Positions 15,366 to 24,740 of a stretch of 64,000 nt of DNA are shown piece by piece. How positions within the stretch are numbered: the stretch's first letter is position 1; the number at the start of each line of letters is the position of its first letter. Under the pieces are notes generated by a model. It was given only the letters and a program-made list of their open reading frames with translations, had not been told where the DNA came from and did no database searches. The stretch is from Devosia sp. 66-22. Its GTDB lineage: Bacteria > Pseudomonadota > Alphaproteobacteria > Rhizobiales > Devosiaceae. The position numbers were made by a program, and so were the translations under genes. The DNA lies in NCBI GenBank assembly GCA_001899065.1, contig MKUZ01000009.1, positions 62,001 through 126,000 of the forward strand, given 5' to 3'.

Positions 15366-17510
15366 ATGATCGATCCCACCAAGCTCGTGCGGAGTGCACT
15401 GTTGGCGCTCGCGCTGATGTTCTTGGCGCCGCTTGCGGGGGCAGGCGGATCGTTACTGGGGGTCGCCACTGCCCAGGCGAAGACCGCCCCACTCGTGGCG
15501 TCGGTGCTGTTCGAGGGCAATATCCGCTTCTCGGACGCCAACCTCGTGGCCATGATCGATACGGTCAATCGCGGTACGGCCGACGAGGCCGGGCTGGCGC
15601 GCGACGTTACCTCGATCACCAACGCCTACAAGGATGTCGGCTTCTCGGCCGTGCAGGTCAGCTACCGGCTCGAACCGGTGGCCGACAGCCGCGTGCGCGT
15701 CGTCTTCCAGGTCGTGGAAGGCACCCGCGCGGGCATCGCGGCGATCAATTTCACCGGCAACAACAACGTCACTGCCTGGCAGCTCAAGTCCGTGATGCGG
15801 ACCAAGGAGACGGGCTGGCTGAGCTGGCTGCTGCGTGACGATAACTATACGCAGGAACAGCTCGACATGGATCGCGAGCTGATCCGGCAGTACTACGCCA
15901 ATCACGGCTTCCCGGACGCGCAGGTGACCTCGGCGGTGGCCGAGTACGACTCCGCGCGGCAGGGCTATTTCATCAGCATCACGGTGCTCGAGGGGAATCC
16001 GATCGCGTTTGGCGCCATCGGGGTCGAAACCTCGATCGCGGGGCTCGACGCCAACCGGCTCACCGGTTCGATCCGCACCCGCGAGGGCACCCGCTTCTCG
16101 GCGGCAGAGCTCGCGCGTTCGGCGCAGGACATGGCGGTCGAGGCGACCAATCTGGGCTATCCGTTCGCCGACGTGCGTCCGCGCGTCGAACGCGACCAGG
16201 CGGCGGGCACCTTCTCTGTGACCTACCTCGTCGACGAGGGCCAGCGGCTCTATGTCGAGCGCGTTAACATCACGGGCAACGAGAAGACCCGCGACTTCGT
16301 GATCCGTCGCGAGCTGCCTTTTGCCGAAGGCGACCCGTTCAACCGCGCTCTGGTCACGCAGGGCAAGATGAACATCGAAGGGCTTGGCTATTTCTCGCGC
16401 GTCAATTTCGGCGTCGAGCAGGGCAGCGCCTCCGACAAGGTCGTGCTCAACATCATGGTCGAGGAAACCTCGACCGGCGACTACGGCATCACCGCCGGCT
16501 ACGACTCCTCGTCGGGTATCCTGGGCGAGCTGTCGCTGACCGAGCGCAACTTCCTCGGCCGCGGCCAGTATCTGCGTGCTGCCGTGGGCGCCAGCCAGAC
16601 GGGCAAGTCGTTCGACTTCTCGTTCACCGAGCCCTACTTCATGGGCCTCAAGATGTCGGCGGGTATTGATCTCTACCACCGCATCACGGACGAGACCTCG
16701 ACCAATGTCTACGGCCGCACCTCGACCGGCGGGCAGCTCCGCTTCGGCGTGCCGCTCACCCGCGACGTGAAGGCCCAGGTGTTCGCCGGCCTCGACCGCA
16801 CCATCGTCGATGACGACAGTCCGGCCGACTCCGCGGTGTTCGCCGACGGCGATGTGTTCGACAAGGCGTGGGTGGGCTACAGCCTGACCTACGAGAACCT
16901 CGACGATCACAAGAAGCCGACCGAGGGCCTGACCGCCTCGCTGACGCAGACCTATGTCGGCTGGGACTACAACTTCCTCAAGACGGAAGCCAAGGCACGC
17001 TACTTCATGCCGCTCAACTCGGACCTGGGTCTGGTGGCGAGCCTGAAGGCGCAGGGCGGCATCATCAACAACTTCTCCGGCACGGCGGTAAGCTCGCTCG
17101 AGACGTTCACCTACGGCGCCCAGCTCGTCCGCGGCTTCACGCCGGGCGGCATGGGCCCGAAGACGGTGGGCGGCGAAATCCTCGGCTACACCGCTTACGC
17201 GGGTATCTCGGCCGAGGTGAGCTTCCCGATCCCGATGCTGCCTGAAAGCTACGGCCTGTCGGGCGCGATCTTCGCCGATGCCGGCGTGATCGCCGGCAAG
17301 GGCCTCGGCCCGGCCGATCCGGCGTCGCTGCTGAGCCCGATCAAGAGCTCGGCCGGTGCGTCGATCATCTGGGACTCGCCGTTCGGCCCGCTGCGTGGCG
17401 ATATGGCGATCCCGCTGACCGGAAACTCGACCGACACCTACGCCCCGCAACCGTTCTGCTCCGGCGTGTACTGCCCGTCGTTTGCGCTGACGCTCCAGAC
17501 CTTGCTCTGA
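15366..17510 (+). CDS. bamA: Outer membrane protein assembly factor BamA, short form
   Basis: This 714-residue beta-barrel protein inserts outer-membrane proteins. A signal peptide ends at about residue 38 (ATAQA). POTRA repeats begin near residues 45 (VASVLFEGNIRFSDANLV), 122, 212 and 296 (LYVERVNITGNEKT), then a barrel from about 370 with the VRGFTPGGMGP motif and a C-terminal WDSPFGPLRGDMAIPL. Only four POTRA domains are seen. The first visible one aligns by pattern with POTRA2 of other alphaproteobacterial BamA, so POTRA1 seems missing; usual length is nearer 780-800. The last residue is Leu, not the usual aromatic. It follows rseP by 192 bases, where I see no gene, and ends at a clear terminator. 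Confidence 0.94.
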   Translation: MIDPTKLVRSALLALALMFLAPLAGAGGSLLGVATAQAKTAPLVASVLFEGNIRFSDANLVAMIDTVNRGTADEAGLARDVTSITNAYKDVGFSAVQVSYRLEPVADSRVRVVFQVVEGTRAGIAAINFTGNNNVTAWQLKSVMRTKETGWLSWLLRDDNYTQEQLDMDRELIRQYYANHGFPDAQVTSAVAEYDSARQGYFISITVLEGNPIAFGAIGVETSIAGLDANRLTGSIRTREGTRFSAAELARSAQDMAVEATNLGYPFADVRPRVERDQAAGTFSVTYLVDEGQRLYVERVNITGNEKTRDFVIRRELPFAEGDPFNRALVTQGKMNIEGLGYFSRVNFGVEQGSASDKVVLNIMVEETSTGDYGITAGYDSSSGILGELSLTERNFLGRGQYLRAAVGASQTGKSFDFSFTEPYFMGLKMSAGIDLYHRITDETSTNVYGRTSTGGQLRFGVPLTRDVKAQVFAGLDRTIVDDDSPADSAVFADGDVFDKAWVGYSLTYENLDDHKKPTEGLTASLTQTYVGWDYNFLKTEAKARYFMPLNSDLGLVASLKAQGGIINNFSGTAVSSLETFTYGAQLVRGFTPGGMGPKTVGGEILGYTAYAGISAEVSFPIPMLPESYGLSGAIFADAGVIAGKGLGPADPASLLSPIKSSAGASIIWDSPFGPLRGDMAIPLTGNSTDTYAPQPFCSGVYCPSFALTLQTLL

Positions 17511-17532
17511 TCCGGAGGGCGTGAAACAGTTC

Positions 17533-17570
17533 AAGGGCCGCGGTGCCTCGCCCCGCGGCCCTTTGCTTTG
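17533..17570 (+). terminator. Rho-independent-type terminator after bamA
   Basis: AAGGGCCGCGG (17533-17543) pairs perfectly with CCGCGGCCCTT (17553-17563) around a nine-base loop, followed by TGCTTTG. It lies 22 bases after the bamA stop. Its position argues that lpxD starts at ATG 17579 and not at the GTG 17543 inside the stem. Confidence 0.65.
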
Positions 17571-17578
17571 CTGATGTC

Positions 17579-18610
17579 ATGGTCGATACCCGCTTCCATC
17601 AATTTGCCGGCGTGCGCACGCTCAGCAGCCTGCTGGCGGCGATCGAACTGGCTGCCGAGCTCGATGGCGACGGCCCTCTGATCGAGGGGGTCGAGGAGCT
17701 GCACCTGGCGGGGCCGGGGCATGTCGCCCTCGCCGCACACCCCGAATATCGCAGCGCCCTGCAGGCGACCGGCGCCGGGGTGGTGATCGTCTCGAGCGAC
17801 CTGGCCGAGGACGTTCCCCCGGGAGTTGTCCGCGTCGTTGCGCGCGATCCGCACATGGCCTTTGTCGGACTGATCGAGCAGCTTTACCCGCAGAATACGC
17901 GCGGCACCGTGATGGCCTTGCTGGGGCCGTACGACACGCTGCCCTACACCGAGAACGACGTCCGCATCGGACCGGGCGTCGTGCTGGGGCCGGGCGTCGA
18001 GATCGGGCGCGGGACGGTCATCGGGCCGAACACGGTGATCGGCGCGGGCGTCACGATCGGCCGCAATGCGACGATCGGATCCAATTGCAGCATCGAATGC
18101 GCGCATCTGGGCAATGGCGTGGTGCTGCATGCGGGGGCGCGGCTCGGCTCGGAGGGATTTGGCTGGCTCGACCATGGACGATCGAACCGCAAGATTCCGC
18201 AGCTTGGCCGGGTCATCGTGCAGGACCGGGTGGAGATCGGCGCCAATACGACGATCGACCGCGGCGCGCTGGGCGATACGGTGATCGGCGAGGGCACCAA
18301 GATCGATAATCTGGTCCAGATCGGCCACAATTGCCGGATTGGCCGCAACTGCCTGCTGGCGGGGATGGCCGGGCTGGCGGGGTCGACCGTGCTCGAGGAT
18401 TCGGTGATGATCGGGGCCGCCGCGATCACGACCGGCCATCTGACGATCGGGGCCGGCTCGATAGTGCTTGCGCGCTCCGTCGTGACAAAGGATGTAAAGC
18501 GGGGCGGGCGTGTCGGCGGCTATCCAGCGCAGGACGTGCGCGACTGGCGGCGCGAAACGGCGACGCTGCGGATGATGAACAAAGGGAACAAGAGTGGACG
18601 CGAAAACTGA
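17579..18610 (+). CDS. lpxD: UDP-3-O-(3-hydroxymyristoyl)glucosamine N-acyltransferase
   Basis: This 343-residue acyltransferase adds the third step's N-linked acyl chain in lipid A synthesis. The N-terminal uridine-binding domain (to about residue 110) precedes a left-handed beta helix of hexapeptide repeats ([24 protein letters not shown] and so on). The catalytic His region is [12 protein letters not shown]. The substrate loop reads [17 protein letters not shown] 17579 is chosen because an upstream GTG lies in the terminator. Its end overlaps fabZ by 17 bases. Confidence 0.94.
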   Translation: MVDTRFHQFAGVRTLSSLLAAIELAAELDGDGPLIEGVEELHLAGPGHVALAAHPEYRSALQATGAGVVIVSSDLAEDVPPGVVRVVARDPHMAFVGLIEQLYPQNTRGTVMALLGPYDTLPYTENDVRIGPGVVLGPGVEIGRGTVIGPNTVIGAGVTIGRNATIGSNCSIECAHLGNGVVLHAGARLGSEGFGWLDHGRSNRKIPQLGRVIVQDRVEIGANTTIDRGALGDTVIGEGTKIDNLVQIGHNCRIGRNCLLAGMAGLAGSTVLEDSVMIGAAAITTGHLTIGAGSIVLARSVVTKDVKRGGRVGGYPAQDVRDWRRETATLRMMNKGNKSGREN

Positions 18611-19079
18611 TCCGAGCCCGAGCGCAAGCAAGGAACTCACGTCGATCGATATCGACCGGATCCTGCAATTGCTGCCCCATCGCTATCCGTTCCTGATGAT
18701 CGACCGGATCATCGAGGTGGACAGCGACAACGCCGCGATCGGCATCAAGAACGTCTCGGTCAACGAACCGATCTTCCAGGGGCACTTCCCTGGCAACCCG
18801 GTGTTCCCCGGCGTGCTGATCATCGAGGGCATGGCGCAGACGGCGGGCGCGATCGCGATCGCCGCCGACCAGACCAAGGGCCGGCACATCGTCTACATGG
18901 TCACCGTCGACAAGTGTAAGTTCCGCAAGCCGGCGCGGCCCGGCGACGTCATCGAGTATCACATCAAGAAAATCCGCCGGCGCAGCGCCATGGGCTGGTA
19001 CGAAGCGCGCGCGATGGTCGGCTCGACGCTCATCGCCGAGGCCGAAGTCGGCGCAATGGTGATGGTCGAAGGCGAGTGA
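18594..19079 (+). CDS. fabZ: 3-hydroxyacyl-ACP dehydratase FabZ
   Basis: This 161-residue hot-dog fold enzyme dehydrates 3-hydroxyacyl-ACP in fatty acid elongation, competing with LpxA and LpxD for the same substrates. The catalytic His is H29 in [13 protein letters not shown] and the acidic residue is E78 in [12 protein letters not shown]. It starts at GTG 18594 within the lpxD end, preceded by AGGGA, and overlaps lpxA at TGATG-type spacing. The lpxD-fabZ-lpxA order is the classic one. Confidence 0.96.
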   Translation: MDAKTDPSPSASKELTSIDIDRILQLLPHRYPFLMIDRIIEVDSDNAAIGIKNVSVNEPIFQGHFPGNPVFPGVLIIEGMAQTAGAIAIAADQTKGRHIVYMVTVDKCKFRKPARPGDVIEYHIKKIRRRSAMGWYEARAMVGSTLIAEAEVGAMVMVEGE

Positions 19080-19885
19080 TGTCGAACTCCATTCACCCGA
19101 CGGCCATCATCGAGGATGGCGCGACGCTCGGCGAGGGCGTGAAGATCGGTCCCTACTGCGTGGTGGGGGCCGAGGCCAAACTGGGCGACGAGGTCGAGCT
19201 GCTCTCGCATGTGGTGGTCGTGGGCCGCACCAGCATCGGCGCGCGCTGCAAGGTCTACCCGTTCGCCTCGATCGGCCACCGGCCCCAGGACCTCAAATAT
19301 GCCGGCGAACCCTCGACGCTCGAGATCGGCGAGAACACGACGATCCGCGAGCATGTGACGATCAATCCGGGCACCGCCGGCGGCGGGATGCTCACCAGGA
19401 TCGGCAACAATTGCTGGATCATGATCGGCGTGCATATCGGGCACGACTGCATCATCGGCAACAATGTCGTGTTCTCCAACAACGTCACTTTTGCCGGTCA
19501 CTGCCGCGTCGACGACTATGTGGTGATGAGCGGCTATTCGGGAGCGACGCAGTTCGTCCATATCGGTGCCCATGCGTTCGTGGGCGGCCTGACCAAGGTC
19601 GAAAAGCACCTCATCCCCTACGGCGCGGCGGTGGGCAATCCGGCCGAGCTTTCCGGGCTGAACCTCGTGGGTCTCAAGCGACGCGGTTTCGACCGGGACG
19701 CCATCCACAATCTGCGCACCGCCTATCGCATGATCTTTGCAAGCGAAGGCACCCTGCGTGAGCGCGTCGAGGACGCGGCGGCGATCTTCCCCAAGGACGA
19801 ACTCGTCCAGGACGTGGTGAAGTTCATCGTCGAGGCCAAGGACATGCCCCTGACCCTGCCGCGCAACGGCCACAGCGACCTCTGA
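19079..19885 (+). CDS. lpxA: UDP-N-acetylglucosamine acyltransferase
   Basis: This 268-residue left-handed beta-helix enzyme catalyses the first step of lipid A synthesis, adding a 3-hydroxyacyl chain to UDP-GlcNAc. Motifs are SIHPTAIIEDGATLGEGVKI, the catalytic His region HIGHDCIIGNNVVFSNN, and GLNLVGLKRRGFDRDAIHNL in the helical C terminus. ATG 19079 shares its first base with the last base of the fabZ stop; a GTG one codon earlier is possible. It is followed directly by lpxI. Confidence 0.96.
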   Translation: MSNSIHPTAIIEDGATLGEGVKIGPYCVVGAEAKLGDEVELLSHVVVVGRTSIGARCKVYPFASIGHRPQDLKYAGEPSTLEIGENTTIREHVTINPGTAGGGMLTRIGNNCWIMIGVHIGHDCIIGNNVVFSNNVTFAGHCRVDDYVVMSGYSGATQFVHIGAHAFVGGLTKVEKHLIPYGAAVGNPAELSGLNLVGLKRRGFDRDAIHNLRTAYRMIFASEGTLRERVEDAAAIFPKDELVQDVVKFIVEAKDMPLTLPRNGHSDL

Positions 19886-20706
19886 TGAGCCGGCGTGTGA
19901 CGCTCGTGGCGGGAGGAGGCAACCTCGTCCCGCACGTGGCAAGCGCGATCCGCGACCGGGGCGATGTGCTGCAGGTGGTCGACCTCGTTGGCCGGCCCGG
20001 GATCGTGGCCGACCAAGTGCTGCGGGAGTCGCTGAGCGACGCGACAGCACTGCTGGCGGGGATCAAGGCGTTCGGCCCGTCCCACATGGTCCTGGCCGGC
20101 GGCGTCCACATCACCGACACCGACCGGCGGGGCCTGGCGGACGCATTCGGCCTCGCGGGCAAGCTCGCGAGCGGGCTCGGCGACGTCGGACTTGCCGGCA
20201 TGATCCTGCTCTACAGCAAGACGCAAGGCTGGAAGCTCGTCGGCGCCCATGAAGTGGCGCCGGAGCTGCTGACCCCCGCTGGTCACATTGCCGGGCCGCC
20301 GCTCAGCGCGGCGCTGGCGCCGGTCGCGGCATCGGCGATCCGGACGGCCAAGGCGATCGGGGCGATCGACCTGGGGCAGTCGGCGGTGGTGTCGGCGAGC
20401 CGGCCGATAGCGGTCGAGGATGCCGGCGGCACGGACGGGCTGCTGCGGCGCGTCGCCGAATTGCGGGCCGAGGGGCTGGTGGGCGAGCGCCACGGGCCGC
20501 TGGTCCTCGCCAAGGCGCGCAAGCCAAAGCAGCCGGCTTTCGTCGACCTGCCGGCGATTGGGGTGGACACGATCACCCGCGCCGCCGAAGCAGGGATTTC
20601 TGTGGTTGCGCTCGAAGCAGGAGCAAGCTTGCTGCTCGAGCGGGCGCTGATCGAGAGCGAGGCCGCCGCGCACGGCATCACGGTCGTCGGGCTGCGCCAT
20701 GGCTGA
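19885..20706 (+). CDS. lpxI: UDP-2,3-diacylglucosamine pyrophosphatase LpxI
   Basis: This 273-residue enzyme (former DUF1009 family) hydrolyses UDP-2,3-diacylglucosamine to lipid X plus UMP. LpxI is the alphaproteobacterial replacement for LpxH of gammaproteobacteria. The protein shows the family patterns LVAGGGNLVPHVA at the N terminus, LGQSAVVS in the middle and GAGISVVALEAGASLLLERA-like sequence (here AGISVVALEAGASLLLE) near the C terminus. Its position between lpxA and lpxB is the defining context. The start overlaps the lpxA stop and the end overlaps lpxB by eight bases. Confidence 0.93.
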   Translation: MSRRVTLVAGGGNLVPHVASAIRDRGDVLQVVDLVGRPGIVADQVLRESLSDATALLAGIKAFGPSHMVLAGGVHITDTDRRGLADAFGLAGKLASGLGDVGLAGMILLYSKTQGWKLVGAHEVAPELLTPAGHIAGPPLSAALAPVAASAIRTAKAIGAIDLGQSAVVSASRPIAVEDAGGTDGLLRRVAELRAEGLVGERHGPLVLAKARKPKQPAFVDLPAIGVDTITRAAEAGISVVALEAGASLLLERALIESEAAAHGITVVGLRHG

Positions 20707-21844
20707 GCCGATCCGGCTGTTCATCCTCGCAGGCGAGCCGTCGGGCGACCGCATCGGTGCCGATCTGGTCAAGCGGCTGCGCGTCCAGCACCGCGTGACC
20801 CTCACTGGCGTCGGCGGGGCGGAGCTTGAAGGCGAGGGGCTCAAATCGCTCTATCCGATGAGCGACCTGTCGGTGATGGGCCTGACGGACGTGATCAAGC
20901 GCCTGCCGCTGCTGCTGTGGCGGGCGCGGCAGACGTCACAGGCGATCCTCGCTCTGAGCCCCGACATGGTCGTGCTGATCGACTCGCAGGTGTTCAGCCA
21001 GACGGTCGCAGGACAGCTCCGCAAGGCCGGCTATGCGGGCAAGATCGTGCTCTATGTGGCGCCGAGCGTCTGGGCCTGGAAGCCCGAGCGGGCGCCGGCG
21101 CTGAAGCCGCTTTACGACGAGGTGCTGGCGGTGCTGCCGTTCGAGCCCGCCGTGATGCGAAAGCTCGGCGGGCCCGTTACGAGCTATGTGGGACATCCGG
21201 CGCTGGGGCACACGACGTTCAGGCCGAGCGAGCCCGAACGGGGGCCCATCCTGCTGCTGCCCGGCAGCCGCACCGGCGAGCTGCGCCGGCATCTGCCGCT
21301 GATGGAGCAGGTGGCGCGGGCGCTGCGCAACCATCCGCGCGTCACCGGTTTCGTGCTGCCGACGCTCAAGAGCGTCGAGGAAGAGGTGCTGCGCACCGTG
21401 ACGACGTGGAAGACGCCGGTGTTCGTCACCACCGGGTCGGAAGCCAAGCGCAAGGCGTTCGCGGAGTCGCTGGTGGCGGCGGCGGTGAGCGGCACCGTGA
21501 CGCTCGAGCTGGCACTGTCGGGCGTGCCGATGGCGATCACCTATGTCGGCGACCGGGCGCAGATGAAGCGCTGGCACAAATACAAGCCGCGCTTTGTCGG
21601 ACTGCCCAACATCCTCCACGGCAACGATTTGGTGGCGGAGTTCGTCGCCGGGACCCCGCAGCCGGAGCCGTTCGTCGACGAAATCGAGCGGCTGCTCGAT
21701 GAAGAGGGAGCCGTCGAGCGGCAGCGCGCCGGCTTTGCCCGGGTTCGCTCCGGCATGGAAAAAGGGGCGCCCGAGGCGCCCCTTGTCGATGCGGCGGACC
21801 GCGTCCTCGCGAACCTGCCTCAGCGCTTGGCGAGTGGCACGTAA
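20699..21844 (+). CDS. lpxB: Lipid-A-disaccharide synthase
   Basis: This 381-residue GT-B glycosyltransferase (family 19) joins lipid X to UDP-diacylglucosamine to form the lipid A disaccharide. Motifs are [17 protein letters not shown] at the N terminus, [16 protein letters not shown], and [17 protein letters not shown] in the C-terminal nucleotide-binding half. Its 3' end runs 25 bases into the convergent gltA gene. It closes the lipid A operon. Confidence 0.95.
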   Translation: MAEPIRLFILAGEPSGDRIGADLVKRLRVQHRVTLTGVGGAELEGEGLKSLYPMSDLSVMGLTDVIKRLPLLLWRARQTSQAILALSPDMVVLIDSQVFSQTVAGQLRKAGYAGKIVLYVAPSVWAWKPERAPALKPLYDEVLAVLPFEPAVMRKLGGPVTSYVGHPALGHTTFRPSEPERGPILLLPGSRTGELRRHLPLMEQVARALRNHPRVTGFVLPTLKSVEEEVLRTVTTWKTPVFVTTGSEAKRKAFAESLVAAAVSGTVTLELALSGVPMAITYVGDRAQMKRWHKYKPRFVGLPNILHGNDLVAEFVAGTPQPEPFVDEIERLLDEEGAVERQRAGFARVRSGMEKGAPEAPLVDAADRVLANLPQRLASGT

Positions 21845-23109
21845 TCGCGCGACGGCGAGCCGTGATAGAGCTGGCGGGGGCGGCCGATCTTCTTCTGCGG
21901 GTCGGCGATCATTTCCTTCCACTGCGCGATCCAGCCCACGGTGCGGCTGAGGGCGAAGATGGCGGTGAACATCGAGGTGGGGAAGCCGATCGCCTCGAGG
22001 ATGATGCCCGAGTAGAAGTCGACGTTCGGATAGAGCTTGCGCGAGATGAAATACTCGTCGGTGAGCGCGATGCGTTCGAGCTCCTTGGCCACCTGCAGCA
22101 GGGGGTTGTTCTCGACGCCGAGGTGGTCGAGCACCTGCTTGGCGGTGTCCTGCATCACCTTGGCGCGCGGATCGTAGTTCTTGTAGACGCGGTGCCCGAA
22201 GCCCATGAGGCGGATGCCCGAGGACTTGTCCTTCACCTTCTCGATGAATTCGGGAATGCGATCGGGCGTGCCGATCTGCTTGAGCATGTTGAGCGCCGCC
22301 TCGTTGGCGCCGCCATGCGCCGGCCCCCAGAGGCAGGCAACGCCGGCGGCGATGCAGGCGAACGGGTTGGCGTCGGACGAGCCGGCGAGGCGGACCGTCG
22401 AGGTCGAGGCGTTCTGTTCGTGGTCGGCATGCAGGGTGAAGATCAGATCCATCGCGCGGGCCACGATGGGGTTCACCTGGTACTCCTCGGCGGGCACCGA
22501 GAAACACATGCGCAGGAAGTTGCTGGCGTAGTCGAGGTCGTTGCGCGGATAAACGAAGGGCTGGCCGATCGAGTATTTGTAGGCCATCGCGACGATGGTC
22601 GGCATCTTGGCGATGAGGCGGATCGAGGCGATCTCGCGCTGCATCGGATCGTTGATGTCGGTCGAGTCGTGGTAGAACGCCGCCATGGCGCCGACGACGC
22701 CGCACACCACCGCCATCGGATGCGCATCGCGGCGGAAGCCGCGATAGAGGAAGTGCATCTGCTCGTGGAGCATGGTGTGGGTGGTGACGCGATGGTCGAA
22801 GTCCTTCATCTGCGCCTTGGTCGGCAGCTCGCCGTAGAGCAGCAGGTAGCAGACCTCGAGGAAGTTCGACTTCTCGGCGAGCTGGTCGATGGGATAGCCC
22901 CGATACATCAGCTCGCCGGCATCGCCGTCGATGTAGGTGATGGTGCTGTCGGTGGCGGCCGTCGAGGTGAAGCCGGGATCGTAGGTGAACATCCCGGTCT
23001 TGGCGTAGAGAGATCGGATGTCGATCACGTCGGGTCCAACGGAGCCTGACAAGACCGGAAATTCGAAGGTCTTGTCGCCGATGGTGAGTTTCGCGACGGT
23101 GTCTGACAT
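21820..23109 (-). CDS. gltA: Citrate synthase
   Basis: This 429-residue type II enzyme condenses oxaloacetate and acetyl-CoA, the entry of the TCA cycle. Catalytic regions are [13 protein letters not shown] (His), [15 protein letters not shown] (His) and [16 protein letters not shown] (Asp). The N terminus fits hexameric, NADH-sensitive enzymes of Gram-negative bacteria. ATG 23109 has AAGGAG eight bases upstream. It lies downstream of gltX on the same strand, with a 145-base gap. The acetyl-CoA supply genes (pdh) are elsewhere in the window. Confidence 0.97.
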   Translation of the reverse strand: MSDTVAKLTIGDKTFEFPVLSGSVGPDVIDIRSLYAKTGMFTYDPGFTSTAATDSTITYIDGDAGELMYRGYPIDQLAEKSNFLEVCYLLLYGELPTKAQMKDFDHRVTTHTMLHEQMHFLYRGFRRDAHPMAVVCGVVGAMAAFYHDSTDINDPMQREIASIRLIAKMPTIVAMAYKYSIGQPFVYPRNDLDYASNFLRMCFSVPAEEYQVNPIVARAMDLIFTLHADHEQNASTSTVRLAGSSDANPFACIAAGVACLWGPAHGGANEAALNMLKQIGTPDRIPEFIEKVKDKSSGIRLMGFGHRVYKNYDPRAKVMQDTAKQVLDHLGVENNPLLQVAKELERIALTDEYFISRKLYPNVDFYSGIILEAIGFPTSMFTAIFALSRTVGWIAQWKEMIADPQKKIGRPRQLYHGSPSRDYVPLAKR

Positions 23110-23254
23110 AGGGTGCTCTCCTTGAGGGCCGGCGGACTGAGCGAGCTCATTTTCGCGGGCCGGAAATGGGGCGGAATGCAGTGCGGATCAGGTAGCCGAT
23201 TTACCCCATCACTGCAACAGATGGGTGAACATCGCTGACCTATCCGCGGACGTC

Positions 23255-24670
23255 TCAGGCGGCGTGATCGCCGATGCGGGCGAGGCTCTCCTTCTTGCCG
23301 ATCAGGACCATCACCTCGAAGATTCCGGGCGAGACCGTGCGGCCCGTCAGCGCCACGCGCAGCGGCTGGGCGACCTTGCCGAGCTTGAGGCCGTGGACCT
23401 CCGCCAGGGCACGGACCGCCGCGTCGATGGCGGGCACCGACCAGTCGTTGAGGCCGCGCAGGGCTTCGAGCGCAGCGGCGAGCAGCGCGCGGGCGTCGCC
23501 GCTCACATGCTCGGCCGCCGCGGGATCGACCGTGATCGGGCGTACGGCATAGATGAACTGGGCGAGATCGATGAGCTCGAGCACGGTCTTGGCGCGCGGC
23601 TGCAGCTCGGGCAGGGCGGCGAGCGCGGTCTCGCGGTTGGCGAGCAGGCCTTCGTGGTCGACCTCGCGGCCGACTTCGCGCGCGGTTTCGACCATCACCT
23701 TGTAGAGGGCCTCGGGGCGGGCCTCGCGGATGTAGTGGCCGTTGACGTTCTCGAGCTTGACGAAGTCGAAGCGCGCCGCGCCCTTGTTGAGGCCCTCGAG
23801 CGAGAACCACTCGACCATCTGCTGGACGCTGAACAGCTCGTCGTCGCCATGCGACCAGCCGAGGCGGGCAAGGTAGTTGATCATGGCGTCGGGCAGGTAA
23901 CCCATCTGCCGGTAGGCGCCGACGCCGAGCGCACCATGGCGCTTCGACAGCTTGGCGCCATCGGGACCGTGGATCAGCGGGATGTGCGCCATCTCGGGCA
24001 CGTCCCAGCCCATGCCGTTGTAGATGATGATCTGGCGGGCGGCGTTGGTGAGATGGTCGTCGCCGCGGATGATGTGCGTGACGCCCATGTCGTGATCGTC
24101 GACGACGACGGCGAGCATGTAGGTAGGCGTGCCGTCGGAGCGCAGGATGATGAAGTCGTCGAGGTTCTCGGTCTTGAACACGACCTTGCCCTGGACGTGG
24201 TCGTCGACGACGATCTCGCCCGACAGCGGCGCCTTGATGCGGATGACGGGGGCGACGCCGGCCGGCGCCTCGGAGGGATCACGGTCGCGCCACATGCCGT
24301 TGTAGCGCGGCGGCTTGCCGGCGGCGCGCGCCTCTTCGCGCATGGTGGCGAGCTCTTCGGGCGAGCAATAGCAGTAGTAGGCCTGACCGCGGGCGAGGAG
24401 TTCGCTGGCGATTTCTGCGTGACGGGCGGCGCGGCCGAACTGCAGCGTCGGCTCGCCGTCCCACTGGAGGCCGAGCCAGGTGAGGCCGTCATAGATGGCC
24501 TGCACGGCGTCCTCGGTGGAGCGCTCGCGGTCGGTGTCCTCGATGCGCAGCAGGAAGTCGCCGCCGGTATGTCGCGCATAAGCCCAGGAGAACAGGGCGG
24601 TCCGGGCGCTGCCGATATGCAGGTAGCCGGTCGGGGACGGGGCGAAGCGGGTGACGACTTTCTTGGGCAT
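23255..24670 (-). CDS. gltX: Glutamate--tRNA ligase
   Basis: This 471-residue class I synthetase charges tRNA-Glu. The HIGH-type motif is in [19 protein letters not shown] (residues 9-27) and the KMSKS-type motif is KLSKRHGA. The cysteines of a possible zinc site, [13 protein letters not shown], are present, as in many bacterial enzymes. Its start is divergent from comEC across 70 bases, which must hold both promoters. Many alphaproteobacteria have two gltX copies with different tRNA preference; the copy number cannot be seen here. Confidence 0.96.
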   Translation of the reverse strand: MPKKVVTRFAPSPTGYLHIGSARTALFSWAYARHTGGDFLLRIEDTDRERSTEDAVQAIYDGLTWLGLQWDGEPTLQFGRAARHAEIASELLARGQAYYCYCSPEELATMREEARAAGKPPRYNGMWRDRDPSEAPAGVAPVIRIKAPLSGEIVVDDHVQGKVVFKTENLDDFIILRSDGTPTYMLAVVVDDHDMGVTHIIRGDDHLTNAARQIIIYNGMGWDVPEMAHIPLIHGPDGAKLSKRHGALGVGAYRQMGYLPDAMINYLARLGWSHGDDELFSVQQMVEWFSLEGLNKGAARFDFVKLENVNGHYIREARPEALYKVMVETAREVGREVDHEGLLANRETALAALPELQPRAKTVLELIDLAQFIYAVRPITVDPAAAEHVSGDARALLAAALEALRGLNDWSVPAIDAAVRALAEVHGLKLGKVAQPLRVALTGRTVSPGIFEVMVLIGKKESLARIGDHAA

Positions 24671-24740
24671 AGCGCTCTTGGAGGGTTAGGCGGCCACCGT
24701 GTAGCATGGTCGATGGGGATCGCAAGGGCAGGGGGGCTCG

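Noticed and set aside
17543-17578. A longer LpxD starting at GTG 17543
   Set aside because: That codon is inside the terminator stem after bamA, and the extra residues do not look like the LpxD N terminus.
24671-24740. CRISPR array, tRNA, rRNA or transposase genes
   Set aside because: Scanning by eye of this and other gaps found no repeats of CRISPR spacing, cloverleaf or transposase sequence; the window is mostly housekeeping.
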